A DNA stretch of 64,000 nt from Pocillopora verrucosa (Eukaryota; Cnidaria; Anthozoa; Scleractinia; Pocilloporidae): assembly GCF_036669915.1 (NCBI RefSeq), contig NC_089321.1, positions 19,845,770-19,909,769 of the forward strand. Reading direction: 5' to 3'. Position numbers and translations under genes: made by a program. Under the pieces are notes generated by a model. It saw only the letters and a program-made list of their open reading frames with translations. It did not search any database and was not told the DNA's origin. Below are positions 1 through 10,974 of this stretch, piece by piece; position 1 is the first letter of the stretch; every line of letters begins with the position of its first letter.

Positions 1-525
1 GTTTTGTAGCAGAAGATAAATCCACTAAGTTAATTGGCAGTCACTAGCATGGAAATGGCATGTAACCAACGGTTGAGTGAAGGTATCGCCACCTTTGAGC
101 CATCTAGATTATCGATCATTTTCACAACTAGTCAACGAACTTTGAACGGAGTATTCCAGCATCTTAACAGAATAAGGATTGGCGTTAGGAGAGCGATCAA
201 TCGGGAAAACGATAATTTTTGTCTATAAAGGGTTTATTCTGATATCAAATCTGCTACTTTTCCAAAGGGTTAAGAACTTAATCTCATCACCAGAAAACAC
301 AAACCATGGTCACAAACATTTAGCAGTCCTTTGAGAATCAGCCTTTGCAGGCGATAATCGATTCAGATATCCAGTTGAAAAAAGCAATCGTCATATAAAG
401 CACTGACAAAGGAATTTCGTCCATAGGTGAATGAAAAATGCAAGTAAAGGTTAGCAAAGTGTACATAAACAATTCTAGTTATTATTATCATTAGCACTTT
501 CTGAAATCTTTTTACCCATTACCCT
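1..525. other. 3' flank of GPCR gene 1, no gene
   Basis: No coding region is supported here. From about 330 to 520 the sequence resembles the 3' flanks of other receptor copies in the array (3790-3955, 9990-10090, 17190-17300, 61770-61900), so it is part of the duplicated unit. Confidence 0.6.
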
Positions 526-1398
526 TCAACACTGCATGGCTGGATATATGACCTGTGTTCTTTTTCTAAATACAACCTTTCTCATTTCTTTTTGTCTAAA
601 GCAGTAGATCAGTGGATTAACAAGTGAGTTCAACATCACACAGGTTTGCCAGAGTGGTTCATTGATGGGGCAGGTATCAAAAAGATCTTTAGCTAAACCG
701 ATGAAACAGAAACCAGCTGGAAGAAGGCTCACAATAACAGCACCAACTACAAACACTGTTGTCTTGAGGGCCTTGTTCTCTTTGGTAGATCTTTCCACTT
801 CCCTTTGGGGCAGTTGCTGTGTTTTTATCTTCCTTCGATGGCGGCGGGTTTCATGATACAAAATCACATATGCGAAGGCAACAAACACGACACATGAAAT
901 TGTGATGAGGCTTCCGATATAATAAAGCGCTAGGTTTATTTTTAACGCTGTAAAAATACCATTTATGAAACCAAAGATCCAGATTGCTGACACCGCTATC
1001 TTCAGGTTGTTATTTGTCATGACGTTTGAGTATTGCATTGTAAATTTGATCGCTATGAGCCTCTCGAAAGTAATCAACATCAGATGAAGGCACGAAGCAG
1101 TTGCTAAAATATGCATAACATTAGCATGGAAGTGTTTAGCTGTTTCACTGCTACTGAAACCGAATATAAGTAATATCCTCCATAGAACATACGAAGGTTG
1201 GCCAAAGAGACCGGTCAATGTGTCAGTCACCGCCAAACAGGCCAGCAAGAAATTACAGTTGATTCGGAGTCGAGGACTCGTCAGCACGGCCTTAATGATC
1301 AGCACATTTAGCAAAACTGTGAAGGGACAAGAAACGCTATTGATGATTATAGTGATAATGTAACTAACCTCTAGTGGGACACTTGCTGCACTAGTCAT
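526..1398 (-). CDS. Class A (rhodopsin-like) GPCR, orphan, intact copy 1
   Basis: This is a single-exon, seven-helix receptor of 290 residues expected at the plasma membrane; ligand unknown. Landmarks are visible: N31 in TM1, LAVTD with D59 in TM2, an ERL triplet (E112-R113) in place of DRY at the end of TM3, W140 in TM4, P227 in TM6 and NPLIY (261-265) in TM7. A basic third loop (HETRRHRRKIK, about 182-192) follows TM5. The usual TM3 cysteine (position 88 is K) and the TM5 proline are absent, while ECL3 has a CP...C pair (C243, C253). That combination recalls the MECA group (melanocortin, cannabinoid, EDG, adenosine). It is the most diverged of the four intact copies and has its own C-tail ending in AMQC. 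The start matches the paralogues (MTS...). A TATA box lies about 125 bases upstream. Confidence 0.9.
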   Translation of the reverse strand: MTSAASVPLEVSYIITIIINSVSCPFTVLLNVLIIKAVLTSPRLRINCNFLLACLAVTDTLTGLFGQPSYVLWRILLIFGFSSSETAKHFHANVMHILATASCLHLMLITFERLIAIKFTMQYSNVMTNNNLKIAVSAIWIFGFINGIFTALKINLALYYIGSLITISCVVFVAFAYVILYHETRRHRRKIKTQQLPQREVERSTKENKALKTTVFVVGAVIVSLLPAGFCFIGLAKDLFDTCPINEPLWQTCVMLNSLVNPLIYCFRQKEMRKVVFRKRTQVIYPAMQC

Positions 1399-2289
1399 CT
1401 TTTTAGCGTTTTTAAACTAAGCCCAGAAAAAATCTGCTATATATAGGTTGAGTTGGTTGCCTAATGAAGACCATACGAACTTTCTGATCAATGCGTTCGA
1501 TCTGTGCTGTTTTTCAGAAGCTTTTATAGACACACTCTACTCTAGTGTGCATGTGTTTCCACTTGTCTTTTTCTCGCATATCAATTACAGCAATTCCTAA
1601 TTATACTGTTAAAGAGGTTACGAAATTTTGTTTGCCACGGTGAGTTCAAAGCCCGATGAGGATCAAGTCAACCTCATGGAGCGACTTTTTGAATATTACT
1701 ATATTTTCATTGGGAGAATGCCTCTTGTTCTCGCGACATTTAATTGCTGTGGCGAAAATAATATATTTATATCTGAAATATTGGCGGCGAAGCATAAACA
1801 GTTCAATTTTATTGACCGTTACTTCCATACTTATTGATGTGCTCCCGCTTGACTTTTCACGCGGATATATCAATTGTTTAATTGATGAAGTTGTTTATTT
1901 GGTTGAAAATCACAAGATATAACTTTGGGTAGATTTTCATCAAAATAACTAAAAAGAGTTGGAGTGGGGGACAATGGAGAAGAATTGCTTGAAACTCCTA
2001 AATCAATTAAATATATCTGTGGTTAGATTAGAAGAAAGATGTATTAAATAAGAAAAGTAAATGAAAAGGGTTGCGTTTGGAATGGAAAAGTGTGGAGAAA
2101 ATCGGCAACTATGATAACTCACACAAATCTTTAGGAAGACTCAATTCAATTCGATTGCTAATTTTTTTTCAATTAGGTCTCTCATACTAGGCTGTAATTA
2201 AAAAAACTGCATCCAATAAACAATAGCTGATGGCTAATGGTTTGACATCATAAGTAGAAGCTGATTGGCTGGTCAAAAAAGGCTCGTCT
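1399..2289. other. 5' flank of GPCR gene 1, no gene
   Basis: The first 170 bases hold the likely promoter of the receptor at 526-1398. The segment 1531-1565 (CACTCTA...GTGTGCATGTG) matches the upstream flanks of the other receptor copies. The rest is AT-rich; the short ORFs near 1.6-1.9 kb overlap each other on both strands and resemble nothing I recognise. Confidence 0.5.
1521..1528 (-). promoter_or_regulatory. TATA box of GPCR gene 1
   Basis: On the minus strand the sequence reads TATAAAAG, 123 bases upstream of the ATG at 1398. This is a consensus TATA box and would put transcription start near 1495. The three 7.2-kb-unit copies have GATCAAAG-like sequence at the matching place instead. 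Confidence 0.5.
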
Positions 2290-3165
2290 TTAAAAGTGAC
2301 ATCTCCCTTCAATGGTCTTAACAGCTATGAGGACAGAAATAAATATTGTCAATATCTCATTTTTTATTTTGCAATATTTGTCTTTCAACGGAAACATAAG
2401 AAAGAGTGAGTTTACAGGCAACGTGCTTCTAAGGTTTAAAGCCGATAAAGTGAAGTAATCGCTTGCATAATCATTGGCACGTATCACCATAACATGGCCT
2501 AAAGCTTCAGGAAAAACTGTAGCTAAAATAATGAGACACGAGCAAACTGGAAGAAGGCAGAAAATAATAGCACCAATTACAAACACAGTTGTCCTAATCA
2601 CCTCGTTTTCTTGGTAAATCTCTCCATCTTCTCTTGGGGGCAATTGTTGTGCTTTTATACTCCTTTGATGTCGACGTGCTTCATGATATGAAATCACATA
2701 TGCGAAGGCAACGAAAACGGTAAACGAAATGGCGACAAGGCTAGCTATAGAACAAAATATTAGTTACGTCTTTCAAGAATTCTACATATGGAGGAAATGA
2801 TCCAAATTTCTATCAATGCTATCGTCATTTTCCTATCAGTAACAATGTTTAGGTAGCGCGACGCAAATTCGATCGCAATAAACTTCTCAAAAGTAACCAA
2901 TTTTAGGTGAAAGCATGAAGCTGTCCAAAGTAGAGATATGAAATTGAAATGAAATTTTCAGCTGTTTCACTGGTATTATGAACTAATAATTGGAATATCC
3001 TCCACAGGATATATGATGGTCGGCCAAGAAGACCAGTCAATGCATCAGTCACCCCTAAACAGGCCAACAAGATGTTGCTGTTGGTTCGGAGTCGAGGTCT
3101 TGTTTACACGGCCATTATCACCAGCTCGTTAAGCACGTTAAGCAGAACTGTGAATTTCATCCATC
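2290..3165 (-). pseudogene. Decayed class A GPCR
   Basis: Read on the minus strand from 3165, the sequence starts inside TM1 (TVLLNVLNELVIMAV), hits a stop where paralogues have lysine (MAV*TRPRLRTNSN), and continues through TM2 (ILLACLGVTDALTGL) into TM3 with several further stops and shifts. An open stretch at 2290-2697 preserves the end of TM5, the basic loop (HEARRHQRSIKAQQLPP) and TM6 (FCLLPVCSC), then departs from the family before TM7. The first exon residues and a normal NPxxY segment are missing. It cannot make a receptor. Confidence 0.85.
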
Positions 3166-3954
3166 ACCTGATTCCTTTCAAATGTCTTACACTAGTTTTA
3201 GCCAAGTAGGTATTGAGCTAAGAATTCGATAATCTATGATTCCAATTATTTTAAAACTACATTCAGTGATGAACTGTTAAAACTGTTTTTTTCGTCGTTA
3301 TCATCACTGAAAAAAGGGCCAATCGATCAGAGAGGAAGCTTACGAGAGTATAAGGTATCTTTTGCAAATCTTCTATTTTTCCCATACTAAGTTCAATTCA
3401 AAACTCGCTGCCATCAAGCAATGATTTCGCCACCCAGATTCCCATTCTGAAGCTATAAATTGTCCGTCCCAAAAGTTATAGCATCCTTTTTTTTTTAATA
3501 TGAATATGAATATGTTCGCGTCTGCGCACTGGAAAAACCCTCTTACCCTGATAACCTTAAGCTCCTTTAAATAACCTTCGTTTTGTCAATGAACGCACAT
3601 TGCATTAGGAGCCTTCACAAAATTGGTTTTAATACAAAAAGAACTCAGTTGCAATCTTTGCAAACTAAAATAGTGCAAAGGGCTGGCAACATTTAAGGTA
3701 GCTCTGCAAAACAGAAAAATAAATAAAAAGCAAAAACAAAAACATGAGGCTAATTAGTAAATGAATAACATTTCTAGTAGAGATTTTTCCATCACCTTAA
3801 GTAGTACTTTTGGGAATCAGATTTTGCATGCGGTAATCGAATCAAATCTTTAAGTGAAAAATGCAATTGTCATATAAATCACTAGCAAAGGAGTTTCGTT
3901 TATCTGGTGATAGTATAATGCGAAAAAAGTGTGCGTAAATAGTTATCAAACTTC
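3166..3954. repeat. Array intergenic segment, duplicated at 61.1-61.9 kb
   Basis: No gene. The segment from about 3150 to 3954 is closely matched at 61120-61935 (for example the TTCCTTTCAAATGTCTTACA word in both), including the flanking receptor remnant. In the 6.3-13.6 kb unit the equivalent segment has been deleted. Confidence 0.7.
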
Positions 3955-4110
3955 TTAGTCTTTCTGCCATATTGTCTTTCATCACTGGATGGCTGAATGT
4001 GCGACCTGTCATCTTATACTAATTCATTTCGTTTAGTGTGCAGTAGTAGATCATTGGATTAACAAGTGGATTATAGATTATTCGACAATATTCATTGAGC
4101 CTGAGGCGAA
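3955..4110 (-). pseudogene. GPCR TM7/C-tail remnant
   Basis: Reverse-strand translation gives YNPLVNPMIYYC followed by a broken tail (LNEMN then stop), corresponding to NSLVNPLIYC of the intact receptors. Only the TM7 end of a minus-strand receptor survives. Related remnants lie at 10975-11035 and 61935-62075. Confidence 0.75.
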
Positions 4111-4404
4111 ATGAAATTTAGTCCTCCTACTAGCATCACCTTGTGCGAGGTGATTATAGAGAGATATGACGCGACCCCTGGCGAATCAGAGCCTGTGCAT
4201 CTCTGTAATCACTGGAACATTTCACTTTTTTTTTCTTTTCTTCCCTTCGTTTTTGAATATAAGAACTTTTCTTTTAGCGATTGATCAAAGTCAAAATCAG
4301 TAATAAATATTAGATAAAAACCAGTAAGATCTCATTGACCTGTATTAGGCTTCCAGCTCGACACGGCAAACTTCTCTTGAGCGAGTTTAACAAACGCTTC
4401 AAAC

Positions 4405-5225
4405 ATGACAAGTACAGAAGGCGACACAGCAGAGAAAACTTTTCAAGTTAGTTATGTCATTAGTACCATAATAATCTACACTGTCACCTCTCCCTTTACA
4501 GTTCAATCCAACGTGCTGATGATAATGGCCGTAAAGAGAAGACCACGGTCCTGAACCAACAGCAACCCCTTGTTACCTCTCATCGTACATACTGTGGAGA
4601 CTATTCCAATTATTTGATCTCAGAAGCAGTGTCACAGTTAAAAATGTCCATTGTACTTTTATTGCAGTATTGGTAATGGCCTCATTCCTTTATTTGATAT
4701 TCGTTTGATTTCGAGAGTCTTATAACGATCAAATGTACGATACACCACTCTAACGAGTAACTAACAATAACATGAAGATAGCACTTTTTTTAGTTTGGAT
4801 CATTGCACTCTTGTTCGAGGTTAACAGCGTGTTGAAAGTGCATCTAGTACTACTTCTTTAGATGGCAGACCTTGTCGCTATTTCATGTGTCGTTTTCTTT
4901 GTCTTCATTTTGTATCATGAAACCCGTCGACACCAAAGGAAGATACCAGTACAACAAAATCCCCAAGACGAAGTGGGAAGATTTACCAAGGAGGAAAAGT
5001 CGATTAAGACAACTGTGTTTATAGTTGGATTTGTTTTTTCTGTCTTCTCACACTTGGCTTCTTTCTGGTCGTTTTAATCACTGGCCTTTCTAATATTTGT
5101 CCCATCAACGAAGTATTGACGCAAGCATTTGCGATGTTAAACCGCTTTTTGATCAACTGATTTAATCATGGAGACAAAAAGAAACGAGGAGGCTTATACT
5201 CAGCATAAGAACCCAGGTCGTGCAT
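4405..5225 (+). pseudogene. Decayed class A GPCR, plus-strand lineage, copy 1
   Basis: The ATG at 4405 opens a good N-terminus and TM1 (MTSTEGDTAEK..., VLMIMAVKRRPRS) but a one-base shift gives an early stop before the TNSN motif. The first part of TM2 including VTDTLTGLFGQ is deleted, and TM3-TM4 contain further stops. The 4862-5077 stretch keeps TM5 and the loop (HETRRHQRKIPVQQNPQ). TM6 and ECL3 (NICPINEVLTQ) follow in another frame, and TM7 is broken. Three sister copies lie at 12073, 19225 and 63078; this is the only one that retains an ATG start. Confidence 0.85.
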
Positions 5226-6257
5226 CCAGCCATCTAGTGAAGGCGGAGAAACGGAAAGCCTCGATGATTATTCACATACACTCTGCTGACGCATGTCCCA
5301 GCACTCAGTCGAAGAAATTTCTCATTAACTACAGTTATATATATTTTGGACAACGCACTTTTGTTCAGGAAAGTTTGATTTACTGCATATACAATCCGAT
5401 TTTTAAAACATACTTAAAAAGAAGCTAATATCCACTCTAGGAGTGGAATTTATTTAGTTCACTCTCTGCAGTTCTGGGTTTGCACTGCATGAGAACTTTT
5501 CCTTTTTTATTCTGCTGTTTCGTTTGCTTGAATCATATTAAAATTCACTAGTTACCATTGATTGGAATTTTCTGGCCTGAGGAGATTGCCTGATCCTCAC
5601 TGTATGTGTGCAGAAGTTGGCAATTCTCTATGCATGAGAGATGTCTATATCCTGCAGAGACTCAATTACTCATTTTAACATATGTTTCCTCTCATTTCAA
5701 TCTCTAATTTGCTTTTTTTTGGAAAAATAATCAGAATACAGATCTCAGAAGCGAACTTAATGTCTTTTTGAAGGGCTGCTATCTTGTACAAGGGCTGCGA
5801 TCAGGTTCATATAAAGCGTAATTAGTAAATTGAAAAGAGGATCGTTAAATCTTTGAACAATTGAACTAGTCTCTTGCCATCACTTTCCCCTAATATTGAT
5901 AACAATAGCATTAACTGATGTATTGCCAATGGTTTCGCGGTAATGCACGATATTTATCAGTACGGCTGACATGGGGGTTCCCCGGTATTGAGGCAATGGT
6001 TAAAAGTACTTCTTAGGAATGCGAAGAAAATTACATGACTTCCCTGGTAACTTTAAGCTAACTTGAACTTAAGACTTCAGAACTGAGTTTGAAAATCACA
6101 TCTTAGCCTATAGAGGTGTCGTGTTACCAGTGACTAATACGATTATAATATAGAGCAATAACTAAGGAGTTTGTTTATTGAGTGATTTTAAAATGCGACA
6201 GAAACGTTTACATAAACAAGTTTTTTTTTTCTGTTTTTTTTTTTCTACCATATTGGC
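5226..6257. repeat. Array spacer between plus-strand pseudogene and GPCR gene 2
   Basis: No gene. The same spacer recurs at 12866-13620 and 20036-20754, each time joining a plus-strand pseudogene to the 3' end of an intact minus-strand receptor. The 5168-5428 open stretch is read-through past the pseudogene and is not conserved in the sister copies. Confidence 0.65.
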
Positions 6258-7115
6258 CTATTTCACTATTCTAAATACGAGCTTCCTCATTTCGTTTTGT
6301 CTCCAGCAGTAGATCAGTGGATTAACAAACGAGTTTAACACGCTGCAAGTTTGCCAGATTGATTCATCGATTGGGCAAGTATCAAAAAGGTCTGTAGCTG
6401 AACCGATGAGACAGAAACCAGCTGGAAGAAGGCTCACAATAACAGCACTAATTACAAACACTGTTGTCTTCAGCGCTTTGTTTTCTTTAGTAGATCTTTC
6501 CACTTCTTCTTGGGGCAGTTGCTGTGTTTTTATCTTCCTTCGATGGCGGCGGGTTTCATGATACAAAGTCACATATGCGAAGCCAACGAGTACGATACAT
6601 GAAATAGAGATGAGGCTTCCGATATAATTCAAAGCTAGGTACATTTTTAACACACATAAAGTACCACATACGAAACTATTGATCCAAATTGCTAACACCG
6701 CTATCTTCAGGTTGTTATTAGTTACAACGTTTGAATAGCGCATCGCATATTTGATCGCTACGAGCCTCTCGAAAGTAACCAACATCAGATGAAGGTATGA
6801 AGCAGACGAAAGTGTAGTCATAACACAGACACAAACATTTTCAAGTATTTCACTGTTACTGAGGCCAAATAATAGGAATATCCTCCACAACACATATAAC
6901 GGTTGCCCAAAGAGACCAGTCAATGCGTCAGTAACTGCTAAACAGGCCAGCAAGATGTTGCTGTTAGTTCGAAGTCGTGGTCTTTTTTTGATGACTAAAA
7001 TTACCAGAACGTTGAGCAGAACTGTAAAAGGACAGACGATGCTGTTAATGCTAATACTGATAATGTAATTAACCTCTGGTGGGGAAATTACTATGTCGCT
7101 TTTTATGCTGGTCAT
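6258..7115 (-). CDS. Class A GPCR, orphan, intact copy 2
   Basis: This is a complete single-exon receptor of 285 residues when started at the MTSIKSD methionine (7115). The frame stays open to 7202 with an upstream ATG, but I prefer 7115 because all four intact copies align there and copy 4 has no upstream ATG. It has LNVL in TM1, LAVTD in TM2, FERLVAIKYA after TM3, W in TM4, LLPAGFC in TM6, CPIDESIWQTC in ECL3 and NPLIYCWRQ in TM7. There is no cysteine at the usual TM3 position and no TM5 proline. By eye it differs from copy 3 at 25 of 285 residues, so the duplication is fairly recent or has been homogenised. Ligand and tissue unknown. Confidence 0.9.
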   Translation of the reverse strand: MTSIKSDIVISPPEVNYIISISINSIVCPFTVLLNVLVILVIKKRPRLRTNSNILLACLAVTDALTGLFGQPLYVLWRIFLLFGLSNSEILENVCVCVMTTLSSASYLHLMLVTFERLVAIKYAMRYSNVVTNNNLKIAVLAIWINSFVCGTLCVLKMYLALNYIGSLISISCIVLVGFAYVTLYHETRRHRRKIKTQQLPQEEVERSTKENKALKTTVFVISAVIVSLLPAGFCLIGSATDLFDTCPIDESIWQTCSVLNSFVNPLIYCWRQNEMRKLVFRIVK

Positions 7116-7235
7116 CGTTATAACGTTCGCAAATGAAACTCGAAAAAGTTTGTTGTGTTGAGTTGGATACGTTATTGATATCGACCGCACAGTTTGTAGC
7201 ATTTCGCTGCATTTTAAATGTTTTCCGGAGGCTTT

Positions 7236-7275
7236 GATCCACTAGCTCCATTTTAGTGTGCATGTGGTTTAACTT
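7236..7275 (-). promoter_or_regulatory. Conserved upstream segment of GPCR copy 2
   Basis: The stretch with GTGTGCATGTGG lies about 130-150 bases upstream of the receptor ATG. Equivalent stretches occur at the same distance before copy 1 (1531-1565), copy 3 (14605-14640) and copy 4 (21735-21775), and before decayed copies at 10.63 and 60.53 kb. It is a candidate core promoter element; retention by common descent is the null explanation. Confidence 0.35.
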
Positions 7276-9364
7276 GATATTTTCTCACGTATTTCAATTT
7301 CTAATTGTATGATCAATTCAGTTCTAAGTTTCTTGTTTCAATTGTGTATGACCACAGCCGTTTGTTTATCGTGATTTAAAGATTTAACGACTTATTTTTA
7401 TTTAATTTTACTGCCCAATTATTTTTATTTAAGTTTACGGACCAATTTCAGTTTCTCCATAGTTGAAATACAAAATACATTCTGAAGGTCAATTCCGAAG
7501 TCTGAATTCCAATCTGCTAATTTCAAATTATTGAAAATTTGGTCGTTGTCGCACTAAGTACTTTGCTTTGCATCCCAATGCAAAGTGCTACATTCATGTC
7601 ATTCGAAACTCCAACATCTGTTGGGAATGGCTATAAAACTAATAGTAATAAGAGAGTTTCATGACATATCAACCCAACCAAAATCGAATGTAGTTCATGA
7701 TCAATTCGTCACAAAACCCGACGCACGGATCTCCCATATCTGCCGTATTATAATTAATGGTATGCATATCTGATAAACAATCATACATTTTCGAAAATGC
7801 TATCAGTAATATTTTAATAATGTTATCGTGGCAATATTGAAGGGGGAAATTATCTCGAGAGATTTGTTCAATAGCGCAAATGCTTTACGATGTACTTTCC
7901 CGATCACAGATGAAACTCTTCATGAAGCTAACAGCACTACTGATTAGGCATTCAACAATTTATGAGACTCGCCTCCTGATTCTGATTTTTGTATTTTTGA
8001 TTATTCAAAAATATTGATTCTGTTTCAGAAAATTATCGGCAAATTAGCGGATACATCTGTAAATATAAAATGGGGCATCAAATATCTGTTTATTAGTCTG
8101 AAAGCTGTTCTAAAGCTAGCCAAAGAAAAATTCACCATGTCGAGTTGGTAGATTATTGCAAGTCAAATAAGTCTTTGGGATGAACTCTTGACTTATATTA
8201 CTGTTTTCTTTCTGATCTATATCTAAAATTAATGTTTACAACAGATTATTATTCTTGCACGAAAAGGGAAAAGGCAGCGAAAAGCTAAGCTTTGAATAGT
8301 GAGTAGTTTAAGCGCCTTATATGAATAACTTCTTAGTTCATATTTACAGGAGAACACCACAAAAGAAGCTTACGTGGCAACTTTCTTCGCCGCCTTATCA
8401 AATGAATCTCCTTCAAGCTCGGCCCAGATATCATTCTTAATCCAAAATAATTAAAATCACCTTAGACTTTTCATTAATCACTGGGTCAAAAATTGTTTCA
8501 GCCCATTTAAGTGGTCTCTGTAACTTGTAATAGCCCACTCGTTTCTTCCCATACCTTGCTCTTTAGGAAATTGATTCGCCTTACACGACCATATCGATAG
8601 TTATGGTTACATGGCTTCTTGTTCTAATTAAAAACTATATTAGAAGAAAAATATTAGCTATTGGTTTATTTGACATCTTACTTTGGTTTTCTGGGCTTAA
8701 TTTAAAGTCAGTTATTTGCATATCTGTTTTTCATTGTCAAGATTATTTGCGAGTTTAAGCTCTCTTCTTTAAGTTTGTTCACGAAGATTTTCATTAAAAA
8801 TATCAATTTAATTGACAACCATCTTATGTTCGATGCCATAGCTTTACACTTTGTATGACGTTCATGAGCCAAACGCCTGTTTCTTCCACAACACATCTCG
8901 TAAAACAGGACAAGAGATTGAAAGAAACAAAAATAAGAATACATGTTGAGCGCGCTTGAGGACGGTTGTTAAATTTTTGCATCATAAAATAGAGAAACTA
9001 CCTAACTGAGCCTATCAGAGGTTTTTGTTTATTAGGTTATTATTTCAAAGATTGAAAACACATCAGGAAGTTCTTATCTGTCTCTTTAAACATATGATAT
9101 ATAGAAAAGAAATATGGTGTCAATCATGATCGCATAAGATCTGGAAACTCTTCATGTCGAGATAACTTTGTTATCACCTGCCCCTTCGCACAAGATGCCA
9201 TTTAAAGCATGCATGGCCAGAATTATTGTGGCCTTTTTACATCACAGCGTTACTTTTTCTCAGCGATTGACTAAACACAAAGCGTGCGCAAGATTTGAAC
9301 GGAGCCGAAAAGTTCCCAATGAATTTTGTTGAGGACACTTTTAGCATCTACAACCAGTTGTTTT
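7276..9364. repeat. Array spacer upstream of GPCR copy 2
   Basis: No gene. The sequence is repeated at 14640-16735 and 21780-23465, and from about 8509 onward also at 58870-59755. Short minus-strand ORFs at 8708-8944, 22778-23002 and 59073-59309 are versions of the same spacer with varying length and frame, which argues against coding. Confidence 0.7.
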
Positions 9365-9612
9365 TGTTCGGTGGACGACTTCGCATAACAGAAACAAAGG
9401 AAGATAAAAGCACAGGAACCGACCAAAAAGAAGTGGAAAGATGAAGGAAAGAAAACAGGGCGCTTAAGACATGATATTTTCCTAATCAGGGAACAAATGT
9501 GGAAAAAAAGGGAAATTTTAAACGCGCGTGTTAACCCAGTGATTTACTTTTGGAGTAAACAATTGATGAGAAAGTTTGTATCGAGAATGAGGACCAGGTC
9601 GTGCATTGACTA
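9365..9612 (+). pseudogene. GPCR C-terminal half remnant (+)
   Basis: The plus strand retains a worn third loop (RKIKAQEP..., about 9400-9470) and a better TM7 and tail: VNPVIYFWSKQLMRKF then VSRMRTRSCID and a stop at 9612. TM1-TM6 are not recognisable. Sister remnants are at 16735-16862, 23465-23622 and 59755-59945. Confidence 0.75.
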
Positions 9613-10137
9613 AAGGAGGTATACTCCCTAAGTCAATTTGAACTCGGATAAGCCTTATCCGAGTTTAGTTTCAGCCTCGAAGAACGTAATTGAACAACGT
9701 TTAATATTGAAGGGAATATGACGATGTCAATACAAGTCCTTCAGGATTGTCAATGCTTTATATGTTTGATAAAATCATAGAGAGATTTCAATTCAATTGT
9801 GCCTAATTCCTTTGTAGACCGTTAGACGGGGACAAAAAAATTTCTACGTATCTGAAACAAACATAAAGAAAAACTCAATTACAATCATTACTGTCCCCGA
9901 ACTGAGAATCATTCAGTGTAGCTCTCTGTGCTAAAAAGAAATCGCCTTTGTAGTGAGGCTTATTACTAAAAATATACCCTTCTTGCAAATATTTTTTCTG
10001 TGAGTTCAAATAGTCTTTTTAAGAATCAGATTTTGCGCGCAATAAACGAACAAAAAATACATTGTCACATAAACTAATGACAAGGACCTTTTTTTTCAAT
10101 CTTTCTCCCATAAATTAGTCTCCTTCTTTGCTGGATG
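9613..10137. repeat. Array spacer, no gene
   Basis: Sequence shared with 16863-17335. The word TTATATGTTTGAT near 9760 marks the site where unit C is interrupted by the Penelope-like element. Confidence 0.6.
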
Positions 10138-10492
10138 ACAGGATGCACGACCTGGGTTATTCTTGTACAAGGTGTAGGAACGCGCTTTCTCATTTCTTTT
10201 TGCCTCCAGCAGTAGATTAATGGATTTACATACGATTTTAGCATGCTAAGTTAGTATCATCAACTAAGTTGGCCACCGTAGAGTTCAAAAGCTGACGTTT
10301 CGAGCGTTAGCCTCTCGTCAGTGTCATTGGAGGAATTCTGGGTTGTGTGTGGGTAGCATGGCAGAGATTTACCAAATTGGTCCTTTTATGGGGCAAAAGC
10401 TACAAAGGCCTGTCGCCAATGCCAATGATAATAGTGATAATATAACTAACCTCTTGTGGGACATTTACTCTGTCACCTTCGTTGCTTGCCAT
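10138..10492 (-). pseudogene. Decayed GPCR, internally deleted and carrying a PLE scrap
   Basis: The minus-strand ATG at 10490-10492 begins MASNEGDRVNVPQEVSYII, the receptor N-terminus and start of TM1. The sequence then jumps directly to ECL3/TM7-like sequence (about 10380-10430), so TM1-TM6 are deleted. A PLE tail fragment (10261-10345) interrupts it, and the final TM7 and tail (YVNPLIYCWRQKEMRKRV) lie at 10140-10245. Confidence 0.8.
10261..10345 (-). mobile_element. Penelope-like element tail fragment
   Basis: On the minus strand this reads CTGACGA, GAGGCTAACGCTC, GAAACGTCAGC, then AACTCTACGGTGGCC, matching the tail of the larger PLE at 23757-24803. It sits inside a decayed receptor, and unit B carries a similar insertion at the corresponding place (17462-17545). 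Confidence 0.7.
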
Positions 10493-10974
10493 CTTTAGAG
10501 TTTGTAAAAAAAGAGCACAGAAACGTGATTTGCTGAGTTGGATTCCTTACGGAGATCAATTGAAACGTATGGATCAATATGTTTGGATTTAAGATTTTTT
10601 TTCTGAGTACTTGAGCAACCCACTCCACTCTAAAGTGCATGTGGCTCCACTCTGGATTTTCTCCAGCTTGAATAGTAGTGATTACCATTTCTTGAATTAA
10701 TACGGTTGTTAATTTGATCGGTTAAGATGAATTTAAAGCCTAAAGAGGATAACTCAATCCCATAAATCGATTCTTTGAATTTTTGTCCTTTTTTTGAGCA
10801 ACTTGATGCAACACCACATTTGAGTGTAAATGCTTTCATTTCAGTTTTTTTCTCACATTTATTACAGTAATTGTTAAATACAGTCGCCAATTTTGCCTGA
10901 AATCACAAAATGTACGTGTTGCTAGACTAAGAACGAGGTTAAGTGAGACAAAAAAAAAACCAAAGCAAATAGAG

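Noticed and set aside
5168..5428. 86-residue ORF ending in YCIYNPIFKTYLKRS, superficially like a receptor tail
   Set aside because: It is read-through after the pseudogene at 4405-5225; not preserved in sister copies.
7116..7202. N-terminal extension of GPCR copy 2 (29 residues) and its equivalent in copy 3
   Set aside because: Copy 4 has no ATG there and copy 1 starts at the aligned internal Met; it is more likely 5' leader.
8708..8944. Small ORF conserved at 22778-23002 and 59073-59309
   Set aside because: It lies in duplicated spacer; length and frame vary among copies and the unit B copy (about 16.1-16.3 kb) is broken.
10473..10890. Overlapping minus-strand ORFs conserved at 60367-60784
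   Set aside because: They are the 5' flanks of decayed receptors in other frames and have no features of a protein.
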